Part shown: one piece after another, positions 5,161 to 13,534 of the stretch
Numbering within the stretch: position 1 is the stretch's first letter
Layout of the letters: each line of letters begins with the position of its first letter
Source: Thalassolituus sp. UBA674
Lineage (GTDB): Bacteria > Pseudomonadota > Gammaproteobacteria > Pseudomonadales > Oceanobacteraceae
Direction of reading: 5' to 3'
NCBI GenBank assembly: GCA_002298335.1
Contig: DBNK01000024.1
Location: forward strand, 145,155-160,300
Length of the DNA stretch: 15,146 nt
Translations under genes and position numbers: made by a program
Notes under the pieces: model-generated
The model's database searches: none
Seen by the model: the letters and a program-made list of their open reading frames with translations, nothing else
Told to the model about the DNA's origin: nothing

Positions 5161-8064
5161 TCAAACCCCCAGTATCACCCGCGGTGCATCGCCTTTCGCC
5201 GGAGCGCAGGTGGTCACCCGTCCGGCGAGCACTTTGTCGCGGCTGTCTTTCATATCGGCCAGATACGCTTTGACGTTGGCGGCACGTTTGGCGGTTTCAA
5301 TGCTCCAGTTATCGCCCCAGACTTTGACCTCCTCTTCAGAAGCAACCGGGCAGACCTGCAGCTCAAGGCCGGTTTTTTCTTTCATCATGCCGGCGACGGT
5401 GTCCAGATATTTCCTGTTGGCATCGTTCAGGTCGGTAACCTGTGGCTGGAACTCAAGATCTTTCAGGCGGATGGCAAACAGCTGATCTTTCACAAATGAG
5501 CCGATGCTGATGAACTGGCCATAAGGCACCAGCGACTGCTGCAGGTAGTACATAGTGGCGGCTTTCAGGGCCTTGATACTGACCTGATTGAGAATATCGT
5601 CGATGCCCATGTCCGGGTCTTCGATGTTACCCGACAGCGGCACGTCGATACTGATGTTGTTGTTGTCGTCTTTCAGCACCGACAGTGCGGTTTCCACTGG
5701 CATGGAGATCTGCTTGCTGATGCGGTCGATGGTGGCTTCATCCGCCGGTTCAAACTTGCTGTTCTGCAGGCGGATTTTCAGGTTGCCGCCCAGCTCACCC
5801 TCAGTGATGGTGATGTCTGAATTCAGATTCAGCATGCCTTTCTGCAGGCGGTAACCCATGGCCTGCACCAGATACGGGTTGAACTCGACCAGATTGAGCT
5901 GATCGACTTTCAGCTTGGCTTCGCCTTCAGGGTATGGCCCGCGCAGCCCGAGTGTGCCGGTAAGGCTGATGCGGTTGTAATCATCCAGTGCGAGCACGAC
6001 ATTCAGCGGTGAGGCCTGCGCCAGTTTTGAGGTATCCATCGGCCCGGAATTCACCTCCAGAATGCGCACCCGGGTGCTGACGTTGGGCGAGACGGCGTTG
6101 TCGGTCCAGTAGATCATGCTGTCGCTCTGGGACGACTGCATTTCAATACCACCGATACGCACGATATAAGGGGCACTTTCAGGCTCATCTGCCACGTCAA
6201 CGGCGGCGGTCTGTTCTTCACCCTCCTCTGCTGCCGGTTCAGAGGCCGGTAAACCGCGCAGATTGCCGTTGGCTTCACGTACCAGCTTCGCCATCAGGCC
6301 CTGAAAGCCATGTTTGCCGGTCACCAGTTCCTGTGGTGTCGCCCGGATATCGCTGACACCGTAATAATCCAGCGTCAGGATGGGTTCAACATCGCCTTCC
6401 GGCTGCAGATTCAGACCATTCAGTTCCAGCTTAGCCACCGACTGCTCGCTGGCTCCGGCAGACACACCAGCGACACTGAAGTCCGCCAGTTCCAGTCTGG
6501 CGTATTGCGGCGCATCCGCCCCCAGGGACTGCAGCCGTGCTTTGGCCACATCCACGACAAAGTCACCGCTCAGGTCCGTGGCGGACACACCTTCGGCGAC
6601 GAACTCGTTGAGAGACACCTCAGCGTACTGCGGGGCATTGGCCGCCAGTGTGGAGAGGCGCAGGCTGTCGGCGGCAACGCCCGGTTTACTCATCAGGGTC
6701 ATGGCATGAACCGCACCCAGTTCGAGTTCTTCCAGCGAGAAGCCACCGGTCTCCGGCTGTTCTGCGTTTGGCTGCTGCAACAGAATACGGCCAATCGTCA
6801 CGTCGGCATCCGAGACCAGAGACGTGCCCTGCACATCGGCCAGCTCCAGCAGTGCAAATTCTGCCCGGCCCTCTTTACCGCGGTCGGCATTCACCTGACT
6901 CAGCATCAGGTGCGAGACACTGGCGGCAGGATCACCACTGAGGTCTTTCACGTCGATATCACTCAGGTCCAGCGCGCCGACGCTCAGATCATTGAAACCG
7001 CTGCCCATGGCGTTGGCTTGCTGCAGACTGAGGCTTTCTGCCGACAGGCGGTCACGCTGCTGGTTCCAGCCCAGACGCGTCACTGTCAGCAAGCCCAGCT
7101 CAGCTGTGGTATCGGCGTTGCGCTCGGCGCGGCTGTTTTCCAGCACCAGTTTATCCAGGGCAGCGCGCATGCCGTCTTCACCCATGGCAAAGCCCGCGCC
7201 GTCGATGGTCAGGGCTCCGAGATGCAGATTTTCAATTCCGGGGACGTGCATATCCACGCCGGTGAGGTGAATGTCTGAGGTGATTTCCGGGTGCGTCAGC
7301 AGCGCGCGCGCCTGGCCTTTCAGGGTCAGGGTAATGGGCTCATTTAGAATCACCCGGTCTTCTCCGGCCTCAACATCCAGTTCGCGCAGAGTCAGCACCA
7401 GCTCCAGCGGGGTATCCGCCTGTACTGCCGTGCTGTAAGCGCCGGTGACGAAATCATTCACTTCCAGCGTCAGTGACAGGCCTTCCTGCTGCCAGCGCAC
7501 CAGATTATCCGTCAGGTCGATGCGCTTGATGGCCAGCGTCCAGCCTTCCGGCAAAGGCCCGGCAGCCTCCTCTTCCGGTGCCTGAGCGGGTTCTTCGGCT
7601 GCTGCGCTGTCGTCTGCCGCTGGCAGCAGGATACCGGCGATGTTCAGACCCTCCGGTGACTGACGGCCACTGAATACCAGACCTGAAACGCGGACGCTAT
7701 CGATCTCAATGCTTTTGCCCAGCAGCGCGGCCAGATCCACATTCACGCCCACATGCTCAGCCCCCACAGACGCCTCTTCCGTACTGCCTCTGGCCGACGG
7801 ATAACTTGCCAGCACGCCATCCAGTGCCACCTCCCCGGTAAAGGGAGATAAGGTCCAGCCACCGACGGTCAGGCGGTAGCCTTCCCCCTGTTCTGCATAC
7901 CAATTCTCGGCATAACGGACAGCGGCATAAGGAGCAACCCAGAAGACCAGCAGATAAAACAGTACCAGAACGGCCAGCAGCACCAGAAGAACACGCAGCA
8001 CCAGTGAACGGCGTGGAGGTTCAGCGTCTGTGTTACGGTGGTACTCTTGCGGATCGGCTTTCAT
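5161..8064 (-). CDS. DUF748 / AsmA-like envelope protein
   Basis: A protein of about 967 residues. I prefer the ATG at 8064, with GAGGA 6-7 bases upstream, over the adjacent GTG at 8067. One transmembrane segment lies near residues 21-47, after a short polar N terminus, so most of the chain should be periplasmic. The next 100 residues have the AsmA/DUF748 pattern (LTVGGWTLSPFTGEVALDG ... IEIDSVRVSGLVF). Acidic low-complexity linkers lie at about 150-170 and 607-632. Residues 346-550 contain five 41-residue repeats. The C terminus (LELQVCPVASEEE ... ETAKRAANVKAYL ... PRVILGV) resembles the OmpA-like tail typical of DUF748 proteins. The family is linked with envelope lipid transport and maintenance, but this member's role is unknown. 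It begins 8 bp after recD and is probably cotranscribed with it. Confidence 0.85.
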   Translation of the reverse strand: MKADPQEYHRNTDAEPPRRSLVLRVLLVLLAVLVLFYLLVFWVAPYAAVRYAENWYAEQGEGYRLTVGGWTLSPFTGEVALDGVLASYPSARGSTEEASVGAEHVGVNVDLAALLGKSIEIDSVRVSGLVFSGRQSPEGLNIAGILLPAADDSAAAEEPAQAPEEEAAGPLPEGWTLAIKRIDLTDNLVRWQQEGLSLTLEVNDFVTGAYSTAVQADTPLELVLTLRELDVEAGEDRVILNEPITLTLKGQARALLTHPEITSDIHLTGVDMHVPGIENLHLGALTIDGAGFAMGEDGMRAALDKLVLENSRAERNADTTAELGLLTVTRLGWNQQRDRLSAESLSLQQANAMGSGFNDLSVGALDLSDIDVKDLSGDPAASVSHLMLSQVNADRGKEGRAEFALLELADVQGTSLVSDADVTIGRILLQQPNAEQPETGGFSLEELELGAVHAMTLMSKPGVAADSLRLSTLAANAPQYAEVSLNEFVAEGVSATDLSGDFVVDVAKARLQSLGADAPQYARLELADFSVAGVSAGASEQSVAKLELNGLNLQPEGDVEPILTLDYYGVSDIRATPQELVTGKHGFQGLMAKLVREANGNLRGLPASEPAAEEGEEQTAAVDVADEPESAPYIVRIGGIEMQSSQSDSMIYWTDNAVSPNVSTRVRILEVNSGPMDTSKLAQASPLNVVLALDDYNRISLTGTLGLRGPYPEGEAKLKVDQLNLVEFNPYLVQAMGYRLQKGMLNLNSDITITEGELGGNLKIRLQNSKFEPADEATIDRISKQISMPVETALSVLKDDNNNISIDVPLSGNIEDPDMGIDDILNQVSIKALKAATMYYLQQSLVPYGQFISIGSFVKDQLFAIRLKDLEFQPQVTDLNDANRKYLDTVAGMMKEKTGLELQVCPVASEEEVKVWGDNWSIETAKRAANVKAYLADMKDSRDKVLAGRVTTCAPAKGDAPRVILGV
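6418..7032 (-). repeat. Five 41-residue repeats inside the DUF748 protein
   Basis: Counting from the GTG at 8067, units begin at residues 346 (LSLQQANA), 387 (LMLSQVNA), 428 (ILLQQPNA), 469 (LRLSTLAA) and 510 (ARLQSLGA). They align without a gap: hydrophobic residues at positions 1 and 3, N/A-A near 7-8, a second alternating hydrophobic stretch near 18-23, and LxxD/K around 31-34 in most units. Units 4 and 5 share NAPQYA/DAPQYA and GVSA. A sixth, poorer unit may precede them from about residue 307. Alternating hydrophobicity suggests paired beta strands. Confidence 0.75.
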
Positions 8065-8072
8065 CACAGTCC

Positions 8073-9938
8073 TCAGTTATCAGGCAGGCGCCAGAGTGCG
8101 TCACGCAGACCACTGGCCCTTTCAACACGTTGATTCAGCCCGGTCTGCCAGCAGGCATCTCCGGCCAGACATAAAAATTCTTTCTTCGCCCGGGTCACGG
8201 CGGTGTAGATCAGCTCCCGGGTAATCACCGACTGCCAGGTACGTGGTAACAGCAGCATGACACGGCTGAACTCCGATCCCTGGCTTTTGTGCACTGTCAT
8301 GGCAAAGGCGGTTTCATGGGCCGGGAGACGCCCCGGCGAGATCATGCGCAGCTGTCCGGCGGATGAACGGAACAGCACCCTCTCATGGCCGTCATGGCTC
8401 AGAGTGATGCCGATATCGCCGTTGAACAGACCCAGATCATAATCGTTGTGGCTGATCATCACCGGCCGCCCCGGGTACCAGGGCGACGCGGTTGCAGGCA
8501 GAAGCCCGGCACTGGTCAGCAGAGTGCGGATGCGCTGATTGATGACCTCCGCTCCCCAGGGCCCCTGTCGCAATGCCACCAGTACCTGAAACTGATCAAA
8601 CGCCTGGAGGATGAATTCCGGGCTCTCACCCTCTTTCACGGCCTGGCAGTAGGCACGGTAACCATTGATGACCTGCTGCTCCCAGCCGCCGGCATCCGTG
8701 GCCTCAGTCAGCCAGTGCACATCTCTGTATTGTGTAAAGACATCAGAAGCGACACGGAAATTCCCCTGATTGACCGCACGGGCCAGTTCGCCGATGCCAC
8801 TGTCGACACTGAAGCGGTGAGAGTGGCGCAGCTGTACCACGCTGTCCGCCATGGGCACCGAAGCCTCCGCGGCCTCCAACGCATACCCGGTCATGGTCTG
8901 CAGGCGCTGTGCTGTGGCGACCGAAGGCAGGTGCTCAGTGCCAGAATCACACAGGTCCGCAAGTACGCTGCCAACCTCCACCGACGATAGCTGATCACGG
9001 TCACCCAGAAGAATCAGGCGTGCCTGAGGCGCCAGCGCGCTGAACAGGTGCGCCATCATCGGCAGGTCAATCATCGAGGCCTCGTCGACCACCACACAGT
9101 CGTAGGGTAAGGGCCGCCCGGCATGATAACGGAAGCCATCCGGCGTCCAGCCCAGCAACCGGTGCAGGGTGTAACTCTGCGTCGGAATCAGGTCTCCGGC
9201 GCTGACGCTGTTGCGCGCACTGAGGATGGATTCGGTCATGCGCGCCGCGGCTTTACCTGTGGGTGCCGCCAGGGCAATGCGCAGCTCCGGGGTCTGTTCC
9301 AGTAAGGCGCAGAGCAGACGCGTGACGGTGGTGGTTTTGCCGGTACCCGGACCACCGGTGATCACGCTGACGCTGTGCAGACAGGCACTGGCAGCGGCGA
9401 TGCACTGCCAGTCGGTGGCATCCTGAGGCGGGAACAGGCGTGTCAGACTGTCACGCAGGCGTGTTTCATCCACCGCCGGTTGCAGCGCCAGACGTGTGGT
9501 CAGCTGCCCGTACAGCGTCTGTTCATAGCGGAAATAACGGTGCAGATACAGACGGCCCTGCTGCAGAATCAGCAGAGGTGCCTGTGCACTGCCGCCTGCC
9601 TCCGTGGGGTCTGTGCCATCACCCACCACCCGGCAGGCCTGCAACTGCGGCAGGGAGATCAGCGCCAGCAGCGACGACCCGGGCAGCAGACGACGCAGTG
9701 TCGCGTCATCCAGCGTCAGGCACACCTGACCGCGGCCGAGGGCCATGCTCACCGCGCAGGCAGCCAGCATCAGGCCTGCCAGCTGAGCATCATCGTCGTT
9801 TCCGGCATCCTGCTCCCAGCGGATGATCTGACGCGCCAGCTGCAGATCAATGGCACGGATCTGCCCGGCGGCCAGCCAGTCTTCCAGCTGACGCAGGACG
9901 GTATTGAGCACCGGGCTGGCGGAGAATGGCTGGGTCAT
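8073..9938 (-). CDS. recD: Exodeoxyribonuclease V subunit alpha, RecD
   Basis: A 621-residue superfamily 1B 5'-3' helicase, the fast motor of RecBCD, which processes double-strand DNA ends for recombination repair. Walker A is GGPGTGKTT (195-203), motif II is DEAS (285-288), and motif III is GDRDQLSSVE (312-321). The C-terminal UvrD-like half carries TVHKSQGSEF near 550 and YTAVTRAKKEF near 580. Residues 1-120 match the RecD N-terminal domain that contacts RecB. Length is close to that of E. coli RecD (608). The start ATG at 9938 overlaps the recB stop as ATGA, so translation is probably coupled. The order recC-recB-recD without an inserted ptrA resembles Pseudomonas rather than E. coli. Confidence 0.97.
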   Translation of the reverse strand: MTQPFSASPVLNTVLRQLEDWLAAGQIRAIDLQLARQIIRWEQDAGNDDDAQLAGLMLAACAVSMALGRGQVCLTLDDATLRRLLPGSSLLALISLPQLQACRVVGDGTDPTEAGGSAQAPLLILQQGRLYLHRYFRYEQTLYGQLTTRLALQPAVDETRLRDSLTRLFPPQDATDWQCIAAASACLHSVSVITGGPGTGKTTTVTRLLCALLEQTPELRIALAAPTGKAAARMTESILSARNSVSAGDLIPTQSYTLHRLLGWTPDGFRYHAGRPLPYDCVVVDEASMIDLPMMAHLFSALAPQARLILLGDRDQLSSVEVGSVLADLCDSGTEHLPSVATAQRLQTMTGYALEAAEASVPMADSVVQLRHSHRFSVDSGIGELARAVNQGNFRVASDVFTQYRDVHWLTEATDAGGWEQQVINGYRAYCQAVKEGESPEFILQAFDQFQVLVALRQGPWGAEVINQRIRTLLTSAGLLPATASPWYPGRPVMISHNDYDLGLFNGDIGITLSHDGHERVLFRSSAGQLRMISPGRLPAHETAFAMTVHKSQGSEFSRVMLLLPRTWQSVITRELIYTAVTRAKKEFLCLAGDACWQTGLNQRVERASGLRDALWRLPDN

Positions 9939-12900
9939 GACCGGCCCCTCCCACTGCCTTTGCTACTGTCTTTACCACCCTGCAGTAACAGGGTGCGCCA
10001 CTGGCGCAGCAGTTCCACGCTGGCCGGAGTAAAACAGACGCCCAGATCGGTGTCTTCGTCAGTACTGCTGAAATGGTCGCCCATGCCGCGCAGGTAAAGG
10101 TAAACACTGCCGCCCAGGTGTTTCTGCGGCACATAGTCCGGCAGGCGCTGGCTGAGCAGCTGATCCAGCGCCACTAAATAGATCCACGATTGCAGGTCGT
10201 AGCTGTGTTCCCGCATGGACTGACGCAGAGCCGCCGGGCGGTAATCGGCCAGCTGGTCACCCAGATAGTTGGACTTGTAATCGGCCACGTAATAGCGCCC
10301 GTTCCATTCAAAGATCAGGTCGATAAAGCCCTTCAGGTAGCCCGTCAGGGGTTCAAAATGGAAACGCCCGGGTTGGCCCGGCTGGCTGCCGAGCAGCGCA
10401 TCCACTGCGGCGGCGGTGAGATGGCCGACAGGCAGGTAGAACTCCATTTCATCCAGCCGCTGCGCCGGGGCAATGTCTGCCAGACAGGCCGAGGTGTCGT
10501 ACAGCAGGAAAGGCTGACGTACGATGGCGCTGAGCCAGTCTGCAACCTCACTGACCGGTTGCTCCGCCAACCCGTAGAGCGGCAACTGCCGCTGGCAAAG
10601 CTCCAGCAGCTGATCGCGGCTGCTGAAATCCCAGTGTTCAAAAATACTGTGCAGACAGGTTCCCGGATTCACCCCTTTGGGGAAGGCCAGCGACAGCGGC
10701 AGTGGTGTTGATTCACCCGACACAGGAACAGGTGCGGGTGCAGAAGCGGCTTCCAGATCCAGAGCCTGCCCGAGATCAGCACCCGCCTGCTCGGCCTGCG
10801 CCGGATTACTCTGATGCGAGGCCTGCGCCGCCAGCTGGCTGTAACTGCCAACCCGCCAGGCATCGCGCCACTGACCGCGGGCCGTGGCGGCCTGAACCGG
10901 TGGCAGCGGTACTTCCAGTTCAGCCTGCATTCCTGCTGTCCAGTGAGGCCTGGGGCCCAGATACACACCGGGCAGATCCAGCTCCGCGGGTGTCTCTGTA
11001 TTCAGCAGATAGCCGAGTGCGGTGGATGGCCAGTTGGGCATTTTGTTGTTGCCCACCCGGGCATCACTGAGCCAGACAAAACAGGCGTAACGCGCGCGGG
11101 TCAGCGCCACATAGAGCAGACGCAGGCGCTCGGCCCTGTGGTCACGTCTCTGCAGTTCCCGGGCTTTGTCATCCGGTGCCAGGTTGCGCACCACTTCATG
11201 GCCGTTGTAGTAAGTGATGTCCGTACCTTTGAACACGGCGCTTTCCGCCCACAGGAACGGCAGGAACACCACCGGGTATTCGAGACCTTTGGACTTGTGG
11301 ATGGTGGAGATGGTGACCAGACGGTCGTCAGTCTCCAGCCGCAGCTGCGCCTCTTCACCTTCGTCACTGGCATCCAGCACTTTATCGTGCAGCCAGCGCA
11401 GTAAGGCTGCGTGTCCACGGACTTTGCGGCTGCGTGCCTGCAGCAGTTCACCAAGATGCAGGAGATTGGTCAGAACGCGTTCGCCGTCATGCCGTTGCCG
11501 CAGCCGCACGGCGCGTTCGTCATCCTCCAGCCACTGCATCAGCATGGCCATTACCCCACGTCGGGCCCAGGCCTGCTGATAGGCATGAATCATCGCCAGC
11601 TGGCTTTCCCAGAGGGCTTCATCCTGTTGCATGGCCACCAGATCTGCCGCACTGCAGCCCCACGACGGTGTTGCCAGTGCACGCCGCACGGCAGCCTCAT
11701 TGCCCGGATGGGCAATAGCCTCAAGGATGATCAGCAGATCCAGTGCCACCGCAGACTGGTACACGCTTTCACGGGTGAGGAAGACACTGCCGATTCCTTC
11801 GGCGGTCAGCGCCCGGCGCATATCTTCTGCTTCGCTGTGGGTCGCCACCAGAACCGCAATGTCCCCGGCGACGACGGGCAAGGTTTTGCGGCCTTTTGCC
11901 GGGTAATGCGCGGCGCCCCCCAGCAGAGCGCGGATCTGCTGCGCGCACTCGCCCGCCACCCGTGCCCGGGCGTCGGTGGTGTTTTCATCTCTGGCGTCAT
12001 ACCAGATCTGCAGGGTGTCGGCCGGAACACCGGGCTCCCACACCGGGGCCGTTTTTTCGTGCAGCCGCCCGGACTTCACCGGATAGAATCCGATGCCGTC
12101 TTCATAAATAAACGGCTGCTCGCGGTTCTGCCAGAGTGTATTCACCGCGCTCACCAGCTCGCTGTGGCTGCGGTAGTTGGTGTCCAGGGTGAAACTGCGT
12201 TCGGCGGCAATGCGCGTCCGCGCTTTCATGTAGGTAAAAATATCGGCTCCGCGGAAGGCATAAATCGCCTGTTTCGGGTCGCCAATCATGATCAGGGCAT
12301 AATCTTTCGCGTTATCAGCCGCCGGGTAAATGCGGCTGAAAATCCGGTACTGTACCGGGTCGGTATCCTGGAACTCGTCAATCATGGCCACCGGATAGAG
12401 TGCCCGGATCTGCGCCGCCAGGGCATCGCCCTGCTCTGACATCAGGGCCTGATCCAGCAACCGCAGCTGGTCATCACTGGTCATGACCGCGGCCTGCTCA
12501 AGCAGCGTCAGCAGGCGCGCATAAATGCGGCGGAATAAGGTCAGATCCAGCGCCTGCCGCACCTGCGACTGGGCGGTTAACAACTGGCTGATCTGGCTGA
12601 ACAACGCATGCCGCGGGGCCTCTCCCTTCGGGGTTTTTTCTTCCAGAACGGTCTGTGAAAAATTCTCCAGCTTGTCGCTGAGGGGCAGCGAGAACGGCCC
12701 CCGCAGGCAGGCATCCGCCGCCGCGAGCCAACCCGGCAGATTGCGGCTGCTGTAACTGCGTTTATTCACGCCGGAGGCACTGATCAGGTCAGCCACAGAC
12801 CCGGCGCCGGTTTCACGCCAGAGTGTTGATGCCTGTTCAAAATGCAGCTCAGCCGCGGCGAAGGCCTGATCAAAACTCAGATCCTGAGGAGGCAGAACCG

Positions 12901-13534
12901 TAAGATCCGGCTTGGACATCCAGCTTCTGAAACTCTGAAACAGAGCCTCTGGCCCGGCGTAGGCGGCGGTGATGTATCCCAGACGCGGCTTTTGTGCCGG
13001 ATAACAGAACTGGCGCCAGACATCTTCACAGGCCTGACGCAGATACGGCTGGCTGTCGGTCTCGACCGCCAGTTCAAATCCGGTGCGGCTGTCGAAGGCA
13101 AAACGCTTGAGCATGCGCGCACAGAAGGCGTGAATGGTATTAACCGGGGCTTCGTCCATCTGCGCCAGATTCAGCTGCAGCCAGTCGCGCAGATCCTCAA
13201 GACTGATGTCGCTTGCGGCCTGCACCTCTTTCACCCAGCGCGCCACATCTTTGTCGCGGATATTGCCATATTCAGCCGCCAGCAGGCTTTCAAACGCATC
13301 GCGCAGACCACTGCGGATACGGCCACGCAGCTCTTCGGTGGCGGCACGGGTAAAGGTCACCACCAGAATATCGGCGCTGCCGAGACGGCGTCCGCCCGGA
13401 GCCGGTACCTCTCCGTGCCCCAGCAGCAAGCGCCGGTAGAGCTGATTGATGGTCCAGGTTTTACCGGTACCGGCACTGGCTTCGATCAGCGACTGGCCCG
13501 TCAGCGGAAAGCGGTGAATATCCAGCGGCTTCAC
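9935..13534 (-). CDS. recB: Exodeoxyribonuclease V subunit beta, RecB
   Basis: A 1199-residue helicase-nuclease and the catalytic core of RecBCD. Helicase motifs are Walker A ASAGTGKT (19-26), motif II DEFQDTD (386-392), GDPKQAIYAFRGAD (418-431), TNYRSH (about 452-457), TIHKSKGLEYP (about 745) and YVALTRAR (about 810). The C-terminal nuclease domain has the metal-binding set: a histidine in GTCLHSIFE (about 963), D in LKGFIDLIFE (about 1072) and DYKSN (about 1085), so the nuclease should be active. I chose the GTG at 13534: it overlaps the recC stop as GTGA, has a strong Shine-Dalgarno GGAGGT 6 bases upstream, and gives the usual N terminus just before the Walker motif. An ATG at 13591 in the same frame would need a 61-bp overlap with recC. 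Confidence 0.97.
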   Translation of the reverse strand: MKPLDIHRFPLTGQSLIEASAGTGKTWTINQLYRRLLLGHGEVPAPGGRRLGSADILVVTFTRAATEELRGRIRSGLRDAFESLLAAEYGNIRDKDVARWVKEVQAASDISLEDLRDWLQLNLAQMDEAPVNTIHAFCARMLKRFAFDSRTGFELAVETDSQPYLRQACEDVWRQFCYPAQKPRLGYITAAYAGPEALFQSFRSWMSKPDLTVLPPQDLSFDQAFAAAELHFEQASTLWRETGAGSVADLISASGVNKRSYSSRNLPGWLAAADACLRGPFSLPLSDKLENFSQTVLEEKTPKGEAPRHALFSQISQLLTAQSQVRQALDLTLFRRIYARLLTLLEQAAVMTSDDQLRLLDQALMSEQGDALAAQIRALYPVAMIDEFQDTDPVQYRIFSRIYPAADNAKDYALIMIGDPKQAIYAFRGADIFTYMKARTRIAAERSFTLDTNYRSHSELVSAVNTLWQNREQPFIYEDGIGFYPVKSGRLHEKTAPVWEPGVPADTLQIWYDARDENTTDARARVAGECAQQIRALLGGAAHYPAKGRKTLPVVAGDIAVLVATHSEAEDMRRALTAEGIGSVFLTRESVYQSAVALDLLIILEAIAHPGNEAAVRRALATPSWGCSAADLVAMQQDEALWESQLAMIHAYQQAWARRGVMAMLMQWLEDDERAVRLRQRHDGERVLTNLLHLGELLQARSRKVRGHAALLRWLHDKVLDASDEGEEAQLRLETDDRLVTISTIHKSKGLEYPVVFLPFLWAESAVFKGTDITYYNGHEVVRNLAPDDKARELQRRDHRAERLRLLYVALTRARYACFVWLSDARVGNNKMPNWPSTALGYLLNTETPAELDLPGVYLGPRPHWTAGMQAELEVPLPPVQAATARGQWRDAWRVGSYSQLAAQASHQSNPAQAEQAGADLGQALDLEAASAPAPVPVSGESTPLPLSLAFPKGVNPGTCLHSIFEHWDFSSRDQLLELCQRQLPLYGLAEQPVSEVADWLSAIVRQPFLLYDTSACLADIAPAQRLDEMEFYLPVGHLTAAAVDALLGSQPGQPGRFHFEPLTGYLKGFIDLIFEWNGRYYVADYKSNYLGDQLADYRPAALRQSMREHSYDLQSWIYLVALDQLLSQRLPDYVPQKHLGGSVYLYLRGMGDHFSSTDEDTDLGVCFTPASVELLRQWRTLLLQGGKDSSKGSGRGRS

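Noticed and set aside
6310..7278. Long plus-strand open frame of 322 codons
   Set aside because: It lies antisense inside the DUF748 gene, whose frame shows clear domain structure and repeats; the plus-strand translation has no recognisable features.
11411..12439. Long plus-strand open frame of 342 codons
   Set aside because: It is antisense to the RecB helicase motifs and is a by-product of GC-rich codon use.
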